The notes: a model not told the origin generated them from the sequence alone. 64,000 nt of DNA from Chaetoderma sp. LZ-2023a (GCA_034401795.1 CM067369.1:93373212-93437211); one strand, 5' to 3'; shown: positions 34,328 through 46,062, numbered from the stretch's first letter. Made by a program: numbers and translations.

Positions 34328-35540
34328 TCAGACGGTTATTGTCGGCCATTTGCCTCTCGTTTCTTGCAGTCGGACATACGTCATTTGATTGTGACGTCAG
34401 CTAACAAGGGAGGTATCTATATTATGTTATCAAATGCGAACCGATGCACTCATCTTCTTCCAAATTGTAATTAAATAAAATTAGTTTATGTGCATAGGAA
34501 TCATAACCTAATAAGAATACTTTTATTAGAAATGTCAAGACCATCATCTTAGCAGGTGACTAGAGTTACTATGGACCTGGGTTACCCATACAGCCATTGT
34601 GTGTCTTTTTTGCCTCTTTTGGGAGTTTGCCCGGGACTTTACCAGGTGTCACCTATATGGCTGTGGGAACTTACTATGCTATCGCACTACGTTTTCTGTT
34701 CGTTTCTGATTCCTAACCAAAAAATGATTCCCAAACACTACCTGTTAAGCAATGCGCGTAATTATATACAGGTATTGTATTTATTTAAGTTTTCTTTAAT
34801 GTGAATGGATTTCACGATCCACAAACACGAATGCTTCGTCATATACATACCGTATACACATATAACAATAATATGTATTTAATTTAATAATTATATAATT
34901 ACTGGCTTAAACAGTAGTCTTTATTCTACGCGCCATAGTTTAAAATTGTAAATTCTTTGTAGTCTTTTAACCAATGCTGCCATATATGCAATGGTACCGT
35001 TTCAACAGATATAATTTCAACATTTTCCCTTGCTGTTCAATTATTCAGCCCGTCCTTTCAAAGTTAGAATATCGTGGTCATGAATCTTGGTCGCTTGTTT
35101 TCAATAGTCAATAAAATTGTCACACAATTTTCCTTTCGGTGGTATAAACAGTACTTGAAAGTAACTGTCGCATAACACTACGCGAATAAACTTATATTAT
35201 CATCAAACGACTAGTAGAATAGTACTTATATAGGGTCTAATGATAATTAAATACATTTCATTAATCATATGTTGATGCGGAGTTTATCTCACTTTCAAAT
35301 GCAACCATTAACACATTTATCTTAAAATGTCGTCACTTCCATCTAGTCTGCGAAAGCTTGCCCTGTGGAAGTAAGCTATTTCGTTCTACACCGTTAGCGT
35401 TGAGTTCGCGGCTTAACCGTCATTTAACCTTCTCTCTCGTCAATGTTCCATAACTTACTTCACCTTCGTTAAGATAGATCGTTTCTTCCAATTGCACAAA
35501 AATAGTCATGACTGTAACTATTCTGTCAAGGCCATATTTC
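34328..35540. other. AT-rich sequence downstream of Nkx6
   Basis: No repeat family or coding exon recognised. It lies 0.5-1.7 kb beyond the Nkx6 stop codon on the minus strand and could include the 3' untranslated region, but no clear AATAAA on the minus strand could be tied to a cleavage site. Confidence 0.3.
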
Positions 35541-35542
35541 TA

Positions 35543-35730
35543 TTAAACCTTTGGCAATTCAAATCCCAGTGTCTCGACTATTAGACACTATATAGGTAAC
35601 TTGATGGATATTTTGAAACTAATTTGACTGGGAGCTGTTGCAACAGCTACCCGTCAAATTAGTTTCAAACTATTCAGCGTAATAGTCCATGCATCATAAG
35701 GACTTTGTCGTTTCCGCGTGCAAGGGTTAA
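35543..35730. mobile_element. TTAA-flanked element with shortened hairpin
   Basis: TTAA at 35543-35546 and 35727-35730. Ends are ACCTTTGGCAATTC and GCAAGGG. It contains CAGTGTCTCGACTATTAGAC and a hairpin GATATTTTGAAACTAATTTG...AATTAGTTTCAAACTATTC with the tip reduced to GCTGTTGCAACAGC. A relative at 47617 shares CCCTTGCAACTCC and AATGTCTCGATT. Confidence 0.65.
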
Positions 35731-36003
35731 AAATTTGCAACAATAGTGGAAGAAATCGTGATACGAGCAGTAAGTCAGCGCGTGCCCGCGCTTAGTTTAA
35801 CATTGCACATTTTTGGAAACGAAATGCCATCCGAATATCACGGAATGCTCTACGGATAAAAGTCACAATTCCGAAGCCTTGCAATGTCAGAGTGTTCGTG
35901 GCTTGAACACCACCATAATAACGTATAAGGTAGTCATTCTCTGTATGCGTAATGGCCGTGTTAATTTAAATGCAATCAGATGGATTCGTTTTAGGTAGAG
36001 CCA

Positions 36004-36198
36004 CTACGAATTACAGAAATCTCTCCCTGTGCTGCTACTGCAAGGACTAAGAGACTGCATCCCCATGATGTCATCATTATCGTCATCCAGGTCAGAACCA
36101 AGCATTTCGTCCGCGGCCTGTTCTTGCTTCTTTTTAGCCGTTGCCATCTCGGCTGCATGTCGCTTTCGCCATTTAGTCCGTCTGTTTTGGAACCACAC
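36004..36198 (-). CDS. Nkx6: Nkx6-type homeobox gene, terminal coding exon (homeodomain helix 3 and C-terminus)
   Basis: Encodes 64 residues and TAG (plus-strand 36004-36006). It opens [20 protein letters not shown], homeodomain residues 47-60 with DNA-contacting W48, F49, Q50, N51 and R53, followed by [11 protein letters not shown], the post-homeodomain signature of the Nkx6 family (transcriptional regulators of neural-tube and endocrine cell fate in animals). The exon starts right after an acceptor (minus strand TATTTTCAG) and is in phase 0 with the donor at 63463-63464. The tail is short: [21 protein letters not shown], then a serine-rich end. Vertebrate Nkx6 proteins also have an acidic tail but, as I recall, a longer one with a different ending. 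The initial codon is GTG within the homeodomain, not a start. No other gene lies near. Confidence 0.96.
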   Translation of the reverse strand: MWFQNRRTKWRKRHAAEMATAKKKQEQAADEMLGSDLDDDNDDIMGMQSLSPCSSSTGRDFCNS

Positions 36199-36201
36199 CT
36201 G

Positions 36202-36372
36202 AAAATATTATTATTATAATTATTATTATTATCATCGTCGTAATCATTTTTTTATTATAGTCGTCGTCGTCGGTGACGTCGTCGTCGGTGACGTTGTTGA
36301 CGTCGCCGCCTCAGCCACCGCCTCCGCCAGCGCTGCCGCCACCGCCGCCGTCGTCGTCGTCGTCGTTTATTT
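36202..36372. repeat. triplet-repeat patch next to the Nkx6 acceptor
   Basis: (ATT)n from about 36206 to 36232, then GTC/CGT repeats (36260-36305), GCC/CCG repeats (36305-36352) and GTC again. It begins within about 5 bp of the splice acceptor and occupies the place where a pyrimidine tract and branch point would be expected. Confidence 0.9.
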
Positions 36373-36780
36373 TATCAAATTATCGGACAGGCCTAATATC
36401 AGAGAAAATAAATAATTTAATAGTAGTAGGCCTATCATTAAATGTTAATGTTATTAAGAATGTGTATCGTCACTTTAAATAATTGTTTGACCATGCGGAT
36501 AATCGCATACTGGTTTGTTGGGATGGATAGGGGTAAGCTGATCACCCCCACCATTGTCTCAACAGAGGAGAATAAATTACCCATAATTCAAAAACGACAG
36601 CCTGTTGTATCTGACATTGATGTGCGGGCTGTTGATAAAATCCGAACAGTGCGTGTTTGGCATCAGGACACGGATATTAAGGAGGCAACGAAATGAATCG
36701 AATGCCATGTCAATGCATTGACTACGAAATAATCTGCCAGTTAATTTAGAGGTATGATCAGTATGTCAGCTTTGACAGAT
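36373..36780. other. intronic, nothing recognised
   Basis: No repeat or domain. An 84-residue frame (36442-36696) is not supported by splice signals or similarity. Confidence 0.3.
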
Positions 36781-37135
36781 ATCCATCCATCCATCCATCC
36801 ATCCATCCAAACAACCAACCAACCAACAATCCATCCATCCATCCACCCATCCATCCATCCAGCCAGCCAACCAACCCACCCACCAACCAACCGACCGACC
36901 GACCGACCGACCGACCGTCCGTCCGTCCGTCCGTCCATCCATCCATCCATCCATCCATCCATCCATCCATCCATCCATCCATCCAACCATCCATCCATCC
37001 ATCCATCCATCCACCAACCCGCCCACCCACCCACCCACCCACCCGCCCACCCACCCACCCACCCACCCGCCCACCCACCCACCCACCCACCCACCCATCC
37101 ATCCATCCAGCCAGACAGCCAGCCACCAACCTACG
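36781..37135. repeat. long tetranucleotide array (ATCC, ACCG, CCGT, CCCA)
   Basis: Blocks of ATCC, AACC, GACC (about 36890-36916), GTCC and CCCA/CCCG run almost without break for 350 bp. Long open frames on both strands ([18 protein letters not shown]) are products of this repeat. The block order changes by single-base steps, as expected from successive mutation and expansion. Confidence 0.97.
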
Positions 37136-37370
37136 CCACACCACTCAGCCATCCACCACCCAACATCCCCACCATCTCCTCCACGCCATCCGTTCACACA
37201 CGCGCGCACGCACGTACGCACGCACGCACGCACGTGCACACGCGCCCCCGCCCACCCACACACATTCTCAACAATCCACACACCTGACCATCCAGCCACC
37301 CACCCCACACATTAAACCCACCACACCCACCCACAATACTCAACCCACTCATCCTACCCACGCGCGCCAA
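37136..37370. repeat. C-rich low complexity and (GCAC)n/(ACGC)n tract
   Basis: CACCACCC-type sequence, then GCACGCACGTACGCACGC (about 37203-37235), then CCCACCCACAC stretches. Confidence 0.9.
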
Positions 37371-37379
37371 CACAGTCCA

Positions 37380-37495
37380 TCCCTTCCCCAGCGTCACGGG
37401 GACAAATATCAAATTCCACGTATTCAAAATCGGCACGCCCGTTGTGAACGGGACTGATATGAAATTCAGTATTGATCCCACGTGCCCTTGATCAG
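37380..37495. repeat. family F fragment
   Basis: GGGGACAAATATCAAATTCC, then CGGCACGCCCGTTGTGAACGGGACTGATATGAAATT. The phrases match F copies at 46858, 59150 and 63915. Confidence 0.5.
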
Positions 37496-38745
37496 TGTGC
37501 ATTCATATATAGGATTCAGTATTGGTTTAGCGGGGTTGGTCACATGCGCAAATTATATATTGTCCGGTTACAGCAAAATGTTCATTTATTAAATGAATAC
37601 ATTCAGTCTATCAGAACTTAATATATTGCCATTGCGGTTCCACGCTGTCATAGCAATAAGATTGGGTTACAATTTAATTCTTGTCACGTCGAGCAAGGAG
37701 CGTGTAACTCCGGAAATATTCAATCGAATGCTCACTCCCGTAAATCTTTTCTTTAAATTCTTTCTGGGCAGAAGATGAACAACACTTTCTTCTCTCTTTT
37801 TTCCTGTCCTTAGTTGACTTCCGTCCATATGACGATGTGAGAAGAGCAATTCCTATGCACATTCTTCCATTAGGCAAGCAGCTGGGATTGTGCTGTAGGC
37901 AATTTGAGTGCAAGTGGCTGTCTGGTGCGGCAACGAAGTTCATTCAGATGGGCCTTGAAATATTCCGTGGATTTCACAAGAATTACTCTTTCTATAAATG
38001 GTTTCTTGAATATTCGGAATGTGAACAGTTGAAAGCAACGCCATCAGATTAATAAGACAATGATCCCGGCATTGCGCGCTCGGGTGAGTTCGTCTGCTCC
38101 ATTCGCGCGCCAATCTGGTCATGATTGTCCGTCAGCCTCCTGAGGCTTTCCCAAGAAATAATACCGCGGTTGAAGAAATTTCCCTTGACGCCGTTAAATG
38201 CATAACGCTTGAAACATCAGTTTCCAAGATGAATCGATGTGAGTGGGAGCCACCACCCCCCCCCCCCCCATAGCATCAGATTTCGGAGGTATTTTGAGAT
38301 GGATGCAAACGACAGGGACAGCAGCAAGTAAGTCAAGTAACCCGCGTGAGCGAAATGAAAATAAAAAGAGCAGTTCCGCAGAAACCGAACAACGCTCTGC
38401 GGCAACGGTTCATCGGTTTGAATGGGTGAGACAGCTGAATTGAGAGGAGAAGTCTATAGAAGCGCTCAAATGTGGCGTAAAAATAGGACGAATTGGCGAC
38501 AAATTGAACAAGGACCAAAGGAAAATGAAAATCATATAAATTAATATAGATGTGATTTAGAATTTCATTAGCGGATCGCGCGCAGCGTGTTTCCGGCTGG
38601 CCTGTAAGGAGTGATAGACAGCTACGAACATTCATAATCCGATGACGCGAAACATGATATGGTAATTTTCTCAGCGACGTAAAGACGTTCTGAGATATTA
38701 ATAAATCAATTCGTGAATGCGAGATTTGAACCAACTCAAGCGTTA
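37496..38745. other. repeat-poor intronic block; candidate regulatory
   Basis: No MITE sequence for about 1.2 kb. Only a poly-C run (38260-38273) breaks it. 37830-38215 and 38560-38740 look complex and CpG-containing, with TTAATAAG and TAATTTTC sites. Short frames (37837-38052, 38243-38443) carry no domain. It lies 1.5-2.6 kb upstream of the terminal Nkx6 exon. Confidence 0.35.
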
Positions 38746-38746
38746 T

Positions 38747-38889
<143 letters not shown>

Positions 38890-39124
38890 CACCTTATTTT
38901 TAGATGGCCACCACTGGCCGTTTCGGGTTTCGCGTTTTGGTGAACTGCTGAGGGCATGAAGATTTCCACGGTATCTCATAACGATTTCGTACTTTTCCGA
39001 TGGACATATTACCGGCAAAATCCAAACCACAGAGAAATAGGCTGTATCAAGTCAGCATCACGGCGGCCATATTGGACTTTAGGTCATGTGATTATATTTT
39101 TAACAATGTGTCATCTACCACTAC

Positions 39125-39955
<831 letters not shown>

Positions 39956-40199
39956 AGTTTAAAAGAACGTACAAATTATTTGTATGTTTATTTTTTTAAT
40001 ATTTGGGCAAATTTTAGATCGCCTATACTACGCAAGCAACATCTTAACATTTAATAGTATATGTGACTGTACCCATTGACCGCTGTAATAATATCCATTA
40101 CGCTATCGTTAGCGTATCTAAGATTATTGACATCTGAAGTATAACCAGTACCTTCTAACATCTGAAGGGTAGCAAAACCACGAGGTCAACGCGTCTACA

Positions 40200-40275
40200 T
40201 TCCTGATAACGGTTATTACTGGGCCTGTAATGTCAAATACCGGCCCAGTAACCAGCGATAGGTCCCCCTATCAGG
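40200..40275. repeat. family E, small palindromic copy
   Basis: CCTGATAACGGTTATTACTGGGCC and GGCCCAGTAACCAGCGATAGG...TATCAGGA are inverted repeats. The terminal TCCTGATA/TATCAGGA is preserved. Confidence 0.65.
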
Positions 40276-40850
40276 ACTGTGTCTAATTTATTCAGTTTTG
40301 TTTTCATTTTCGAACACGCTTTCACCCGCTATGCTACAATCCAGTAAAACCACAATGATTTATCTACAAAGCTCCTCAATCAGCTAATAAAGATAATCTT
40401 TTATCAATTGTACCTCTAACTATTGACTCAAGAGTTATGAAGTAAACACAGACGCCTAGCGTCATCAAAGACCGCCGCCCATCGCGCATGATCTACCTAT
40501 TTGCTGTTGCCTGTTTGCATCCGGGAGACTCGATAAGTACCCGTATCTAAGAAATAGAAATTGTTGCTTTGTGTGCTATTTTCTCTTGTAAATTATCAAT
40601 TCTCAGAGATAAGACATTCAGCTCTGCCATAAGGTCGATTACTTACATATAAAACTATAATAAGATGACCATATTACTATTATGTTTGCAGATGCTGATT
40701 CCGAACATACAAATGATAACACTTAGCCCCGGCTCTTGTGTAAAATTTATAACGAAAATTTACAAAAATTTGATTCCTGTTATCCTTCAAATGGGCAGTC
40801 ATCAAAAGTGTAATAGTCAAGAAAATTCAAATTTCTGCTTAACCCGTGTC
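40276..40850. other. intronic, mostly nothing recognised
   Basis: 40785-40850 carries a degraded family B phrase (CAAATGGGCAGTCATCAAAA, CTTAACCCGTGTCC). The rest is unassigned. Confidence 0.35.
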
Positions 40851-40854
40851 CAAT

Positions 40855-41251
40855 TGACCTTTCCATTTTTAGCTATGCCCCGCCCATCACTAGCTAAGCT
40901 CCACCCACACCTCGCCATGTTGGGATTGATCGATCCCCGAATGCCCTAGCTATAAATTTCCTGAAAACTATACAGGGAAGCTGTTGAATATTTTGTAACT
41001 AATTTGGCTGGGTGCTGTTGCTGCCTATGGCAGCAACAGCGCCCAGTCAAATTAGTTTCAAAATATTCAACAGAATATTTATTAAATAGTAACGGCATAC
41101 AATTTGTCAACAACGACTAGGCCGTCTTCAAATATGCGTTCGTAACTTACTTATCGGCATCATTCATGACGTCATCCATTATGATGTCATTCTGCGCATC
41201 ACGTAGATGATTATGACGTCATATGATGGGTGCATACTCTGGAAAAGTGAA
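40855..41251 (+). mobile_element. MITE family A, full-length copy of a distinct subfamily
   Basis: TTGACCTTTCC start, CCCCGCCCATCACTAGC, ATTGATCGATCCCC, GCCCTAGCTATAAAT, a mutated donor ACAGGGAAGC, the H hairpin (40979-41073; perfect GGTGCTGTTGCTGCC tip region apart from G/T changes), CRE tail, and end GGAAAAGTGAATT. The CACTAGC, CCCTAGC and GGGAAGC variants are shared with copies at 45267-45662 and 54991-55163. Confidence 0.92.
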
Positions 41252-41398
41252 TTGCAGATCAAGAAGAGTATTTTTGACAACTTACCAAAATTCCAATGGT
41301 AAATTTTGAAAAATATTCTCTTAGCATGCAAATGGACATTTCTCAAGATCACTGCAGACATCGTATTTTACCACCTTGACCATTAAATTTCTAACGAA
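41247..41398. mobile_element. family B fragment
   Basis: TTGCAGATCAAGAAGAGTAT, CCAATGGTAAATTTTGAAAAATATTCTC, GCAAATGGACATTTCTCAAG and CCATTAAATTT follow the order of the right half of B. Confidence 0.6.
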
Positions 41399-41457
41399 AA
41401 TTTAACCAAGAGAGTTTAAATGAACAATTGTCGGACCCCAAACGCCATGTCGTCCGT

Positions 41458-41516
41458 TTCTTCTTGTTCTTGTTCTTGTTCTTGTGATGCTTCTTCTTCT
41501 TCCTCCTCTTCTTCCG

Positions 41517-41548
<32 letters not shown>

Positions 41549-41585
41549 TCTACTTCTTTGTCTTCATCTTCTTCATTTCTTACTC
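41458..41585. repeat. (TCT)n-type microsatellite
   Basis: TTCTTCTTCC repeats encode a spurious poly-Ser frame at 41420-41800. The 70 residues after the repeat show no domain. Confidence 0.9.
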
Positions 41586-42120
41586 TTCCACTTCATGTTC
41601 TTCAACGCCATCAGACCATGGTGTCAGTGGTGTTCATGGTACACGGCGTTATTCGTAGGGTGGTCAGATTCGCTTGGATCGACATAAAGGACAGAGTTCT
41701 ACAGAATGTGGTCTGCATTCTAACCTCATATCCCACATTGATATTCTTCAATGACACTAACTTTAAACTGCATGAGCATCTTTTGGCGCGAGTGAGCTGA
41801 TGGCATGGATTACTCGAAGTGTCGTTTGTCTATAGATTCAGCTACCTTATATTTCTTGAGGCTTTTTCGAATGTTGGGTTCTTTGCATGAGAGTCTGCTT
41901 TGCATATGCTCCACGCTAAAGAAAGTTTGGTTTTCCTGTCAGTTCTTCTAGCGTTGCTAAATCACAATGATCCGGTAGATCCACCGGAGGACACCACGAT
42001 TAGCTGTGCCATAAAGCGTTTGACAGGTTTATCATAGTTATCTCGTTACTCTCATGTATTTCCCCCAAATCATTACCGTTATAGGACTGCATACGGGAAG
42101 TGACGTGAACGCAAAATTGT
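41586..42120. other. intronic, nothing recognised
   Basis: No repeat family or domain seen. The open frame continuing from the TCT repeat has no splice support. Confidence 0.3.
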
Positions 42121-42127
42121 GGGCTTT

Positions 42128-42236
42128 ACAAACATTCCCTGATACAGTAGGTTACTGGGCCGGCACTGGGTCAATACCTGGTTAATACTGCCTGGTGTTG
42201 GCCCAATCTCGGCCTAGTAGCATGCGTTATCAGTGT
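42128..42236. repeat. family E copy
   Basis: CCCTGATACAGTAGGTTACTGGGCC and TTGGCCCAATCTCGGCCTAGTAGCATGCGTTATCAG are imperfect inverted repeats. Confidence 0.65.
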
Positions 42237-43365
42237 TGAATACCTGGCATAAAGAATCTCCGACATGTGACGCAATTGGGCATGGTTATATTGTACTTCG
42301 AAACAGGGTTTGTACTTATTTCGTATTGCGACATTCAATTTATCATATAACTAAGCAAATGCTTTCAGCCCATGTAATATTAACAATATTAACCCGGTTA
42401 ATAACGCAGCGAATTATTTTCATTGGTTGTTAGTGGGAAAGTAATTTTATATTAAACGATCACTCGAATAAGGTCGTTCTCGCGACATTTGATATCACTG
42501 CGCCACAACCGAGTGATAGCGGAGCACGTCATGAGCGGCGACGACGTAACAATGCCGTTTGTGATGCCACAATATATATACAATTTTTGTGTCAATTTAG
42601 GCCTATAGTTTTCGCCCGTAAATAGATAAGCTTTGATTCGTGCAACTTTATCTCAGTTCAAATCACAAGTACTATATTTTTCGGCGTATAGTATCAAATG
42701 TAGTAGTAAATAGCTGCGCTCGACAACTTTACACTAATGGAAGGTCAAAGCTGAGATTTCATTAATCGACATTAGATGGGAAATATGTCAAAATTTATGT
42801 TTATCTACGAAAACTAATGAGTTCCAGTCTGATCCGTATGTCAGTCCCTGAGATGTCATTTTCGAGAACAAGATGGCCACTGGAAAATGGACGAATCAAA
42901 ATTCTGATTGAAAGTTCTAGAGCCAATCACCGTAGTGGGCATCCACAAAGCTGTCGTTGAAATCCATCAGTAGGTTCATGAAAAGAGGTCATTTAAAATT
43001 GTTCTCATTCATTTCCTATAGGATTTCCGGAAGTTATGAAAATCCGAGATGACTACCGGTAAAAATCAACCAATCGAAATACTAAATGATAGTGTTAGGG
43101 CCTATCACCAGTAGCAGCAGCAGCAGTGGCAGTCTTGTCATAGCAATCGTTGCTGTTGTCATTGTAATCGCTGATGTTGTCATACCAATCGTCAATGGAA
43201 TAAGTTCGATTGGACCCTTGGTCCAAGTGGGATAATACTTGCGCTTCAATTCAAGTTGACTGCACGGTAAAACTATGACCAATGCGAAGAGAATACAAGA
43301 ATCGCGCGTGGCGTAATAGACAGAAAATATAACCAGCCTAGATAGTGCTTGAACGAAACTAATAC
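42237..43365. other. intronic, nothing recognised
   Basis: AT-rich sequence with no assigned repeat. Short ORFs lack domains. Minor GCA/GTT triplets at 43110-43160. Confidence 0.3.
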
Positions 43366-43486
43366 GTTCACACTAAAGAGCTAATCCAAAGTAAGTCCAG
43401 TCGATCAGATAATTTCGTTTTACACATGTAAGCGTCCACTGTTACACAGGTTATGGCTTACTTCGGATTATCCTTCTAGTGTGAAC
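43366..43486. repeat. inverted-repeat element related to family G
   Basis: GTTCACACTAAAGAGCTAATCC at the left and GGATTATCCTTCTAGTGTGAAC at the right are inverted repeats about 120 bp apart. The termini resemble GTTCTCACTAGAGAG of family G. Confidence 0.6.
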
Positions 43487-43537
43487 ACCACCCTTGAAAT
43501 TAACGACTCCAAATAGGCCAACCAACCCAATAACTAA

Positions 43538-43627
43538 GGCCGTGTTCTCACTAGAGAGTTAATCGGGAATAACGCCATACATCAGTATGGCGTTATTCCG
43601 GATTAAGTCTCTAACGAGAACACGGTC
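43538..43627. repeat. family G palindromic MITE
   Basis: GGCCGTGTTCTCACTAGAGA...AATAACGCCATAC and GTATGGCGTTATTCCGGATTAAG...GAGAACACGGTC form a near-perfect hairpin of about 43-nt arms with a 4-nt ATCA loop. Confidence 0.85.
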
Positions 43628-44225
43628 TTATTTCGGAAAATTAATCCCACGAAATCCGAGGTTTATCTTCCGATATATCGTTATTGCTGCCCTATGTGAA
43701 CGCGACCTATTCCTTCAAAATTTGCCAGCTTGCGCTACCGTTTGCATTATCACTCACTTTCCTCCGGGTAGTGCTACGTACGGATATCATTTTATCTCAC
43801 TCTCCGCCAGGTAGCGCTACCGTGCAGTCCATGATTATCTGCCACGAGTGTGAATGCAAACTGATATACTGGCTATATTTTAACCGACATAGTACATGAA
43901 ATAGTTAAACAGGATTAGGCAATGAGAAAGAGGCCTTAACTCCTCAAAGACTTGTGATTGCCAATGTCATTTCAGCAATTCAGGTCGGTAGTTGTTTATA
44001 ACATTTATATAGATAAACGTGTGCATTCACCAGTCACACAATAACACAATTATGCGACATGATGATGAATTTGAATGAAACGTATAAATAAATCATTGGT
44101 AATTGAATGAGGATGAATGGCCACAAGACCCGGATTGCATAATTCGCGTCGATATAGCAAATATGTTGCTTAACTGTACGCCGCAAGCCATCAGGCAATA
44201 CATTTAATGGGCAGTAACTCTGGAC
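43628..44225. other. intronic, nothing recognised
   Basis: Two CTC.CTTTCCTCCGGGTAGTGCTAC-like phrases (about 43755 and 43798) form a short imperfect duplication. No other structure seen. Confidence 0.35.
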
Positions 44226-44302
44226 CTGCTGAATATTTTAATAACAATTTGACTGAAAGTCTTTGGTACTTTCAGCCAAATTGTTCTTAAAATATTCCGC
44301 AG
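44226..44302. repeat. hairpin H variant, solo
   Basis: CTGCTGAATATTTTAATAACAATTTG and CAAATTGTTCTTAAAATATTCCGCAG arms, with the tip ACTGAAAGTCTTTGGTACTTTCAG. Both arms differ from the consensus at matching positions (AACAATTTG/CAAATTGTT). Confidence 0.75.
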
Positions 44303-44430
44303 ATACTAAGTTAATCCCCATGCAAAATGTAGTCTGCAGAAATTCACAGAGATAGTTAAAAGCTGGGTAGACGTTGTCGTTGTTTATGTCGTCAACAACT
44401 CTCAATAAATTACGACGAATCATGTCATAA

Positions 44431-44712
44431 TTAACCCTTTAACGCGTACAGACTCTTGAAATTCAGAGACTATAGTTTTTTTACAGCTAGGCTGTTGAAA
44501 CTTTTTGAAACCTATGGCAGCAACAGCGCCCAGTCAAATGAATTTCCACATATTCAACAGGATGTTTATTAAATAGGAAATACATACACTTCGTATAACT
44601 AACGGACTATTAAAAGTTCTTTACTAACTTAACTACGTCATTCATTACGTATCTGATTGTGACGTAATTAATTATGACGTCATATACTTGATTGACAGAC
44701 TGGATTCATCCA
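44431..44712 (+). mobile_element. TTAA-type 5' end joined to a MITE A tail
   Basis: TTAACCCTTTAACGCG (TTAA at 44431-44434) is followed by ATTCAGAGACTATAG, CAGCTAGGCTGTTGAA and a hairpin missing its left arm (CCTATGGCAGCAACAGCGCCC), then the A tail with TGACGTAATTAATTATGACGTCAT and end GACTGGATTCAT. It combines a B-like start with an A-like tail. Confidence 0.6.
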
Positions 44713-44960
44713 GTGGTGAAGCCGTGTTCTTAGGTCTTCTAATGATTCAGAAGCTGGTTCGAAAATTGTAGCCCAGACTTCTTTATCGCGTATATGTTGT
44801 TAGCGATACTGTATCATCTACATGCTTGCAAAATATGGGCATGTTCTGGAGTAGGGGTCATCCAGTGGGTGAGGCGTCAAACGTTCACTCTAGCAGTTTG
44901 AAATTGTTCCTAATCCAGAAAACTGGACAGCTGGAGAGACATCAAATGCAAATCTCTTTA
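44713..44960. other. short intronic stretch, nothing recognised
   Basis: No repeat or coding signal seen. Confidence 0.3.
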
Positions 44961-45740
44961 TGGACCTTTCCAGTTTTAGCTATGCCCCGCCCATCTCTAG
45001 CTAAGCTCCACCCACACCTCACTCGTGTTGGTATCGATTGATACCTGAACTCCCTGACTATAAATGTCCAGAAAATTATACAGGTAAGCTGTTGAATAGT
45101 TTGAAACTATTTTAACTGGGTGCAACAACAGCAACAGCGCCCAGTCATATTAGTTTCAAAATATTCAACAGCATGTTTATTAAATAGTAATGACATACAA
45201 TTCATACAGCATGTCGGACTATTAAGCGTTTAAGACGGACTAAATCGAGTCAATCATGCTGTAATTCACCTTTCCAGAGTACCCACCCATCATATGACGT
45301 CATAATGAACTGCGTGATGTGTAGAATGACATCATAATGAATGACGTCATGAATGACGTCGATAAGCACGTCACGAACGCATATTTGAAGACGGTCTAAG
45401 CGTTGCTGTAAAATTGTTTGCTTTTACTATTTAATAAATATTCTGTTGAATATTTTGAAACTAATTTGACTGGGCGATGTCGCTGCCGTAGGCAGCGACA
45501 GCACCCAGTCAGATTAGTTACAAAATATTCAACAGCTTCCCTGTAGTTTTCAAGAAATTGATAGCTAGGGCATTCGGGGATGGATCAATCCCAACACGGC
45601 GAGGTGTGGGTGGAGCTTAGCTAGTGATGGGCGGGGCATAGCTAAAAATTGAAATGTCCATTGATTAGAACGTCATCCCACACGTCACGTAGTTGGTTAT
45701 AACGTCATATGGTTGGATGGAAAAAATGGAAAGGTCCGTT
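44961..45740 (+). mobile_element. MITE family A copy interrupted by another family A copy
   Basis: Left part 44961 to about 45266: TGGACCTTTCCAG, CCCCGCCC, ATCGATTGATACC, ACAGGTAAGC, hairpin with altered tip, AATCGAGTCAATCATGCTGTAAT. The right part resumes at about 45663 (GATTAGAACGTCATCC, CACGTCACGTAGTTGG) and ends TGGAAAGGTCCG. Removing the insert restores the order of the A tail. Confidence 0.88.
45267..45662 (-). mobile_element. MITE family A, nested in the preceding copy
   Basis: Opens TCACCTTTCCAGAG and ends TTGAAATGTCCA. The tail carries many TGACGTCA-type sites. The hairpin (45443-45535) has GATGTCGCTGCCG/GGCAGCGACAGC arms. It has CAGCTTCCCTG, CCCTAGC-type and CACTAGC variants of the 40855 subfamily. 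Flanking ATT on both sides may be the target duplication. Confidence 0.88.
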
Positions 45741-45854
45741 ATGTTAGCCCAAATATTTGTTTGTAGAGACTGGGTAGTAACATTTAGAGAGAATGGTATA
45801 TCACACCCCAGCAGGATATAGCCATTCACACTGATTCCTCTTAAATAGCTTACA

Positions 45855-46062
45855 TTTTGTAAAGAGTATAAAAGATATTTGCCTTTTGAATGTCGATATG
45901 CAGGCCAAGAAAATACTTTTTTTTTTTAAGGTTTACCACTGGAATAACTGGTTCGGTAAATTCTAAAAAAGTAATCTTTTCTTGGCCAGCAAATGAACAT
46001 TCCTCAAGATCGCTGCAGGTTTTGGCCGGCTTCGTCATGAAATATACGTTCATCTGAAATAT
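45855..46062. mobile_element. family B fragment
   Basis: ATGCAGGCCAAGAAAATACT, GGTTTACCACTGGAATAACTGG, TCTTTTCTTGGCCAGCAAATG and CGCTGCAGG...TTTGGCCGGCTTCG match B in order. A poly-T run at 45918-45928 interrupts it. Confidence 0.7.

Noticed and set aside
34328-36003. Nkx6 3' untranslated region end
   Set aside because: No AATAAA on the minus strand could be linked to a cleavage site with confidence, so the transcript end was not annotated.
36741-37308. Open frames up to 180 codons on both strands (DGWMDGW, HPSIHPS)
   Set aside because: Entirely produced by ATCC/CCCA tetranucleotide repeats; open in several frames on both strands.
41420-41800. Serine-rich 126-codon frame
   Set aside because: The first half is (TCT)n; the rest shows no domain and no splice support.
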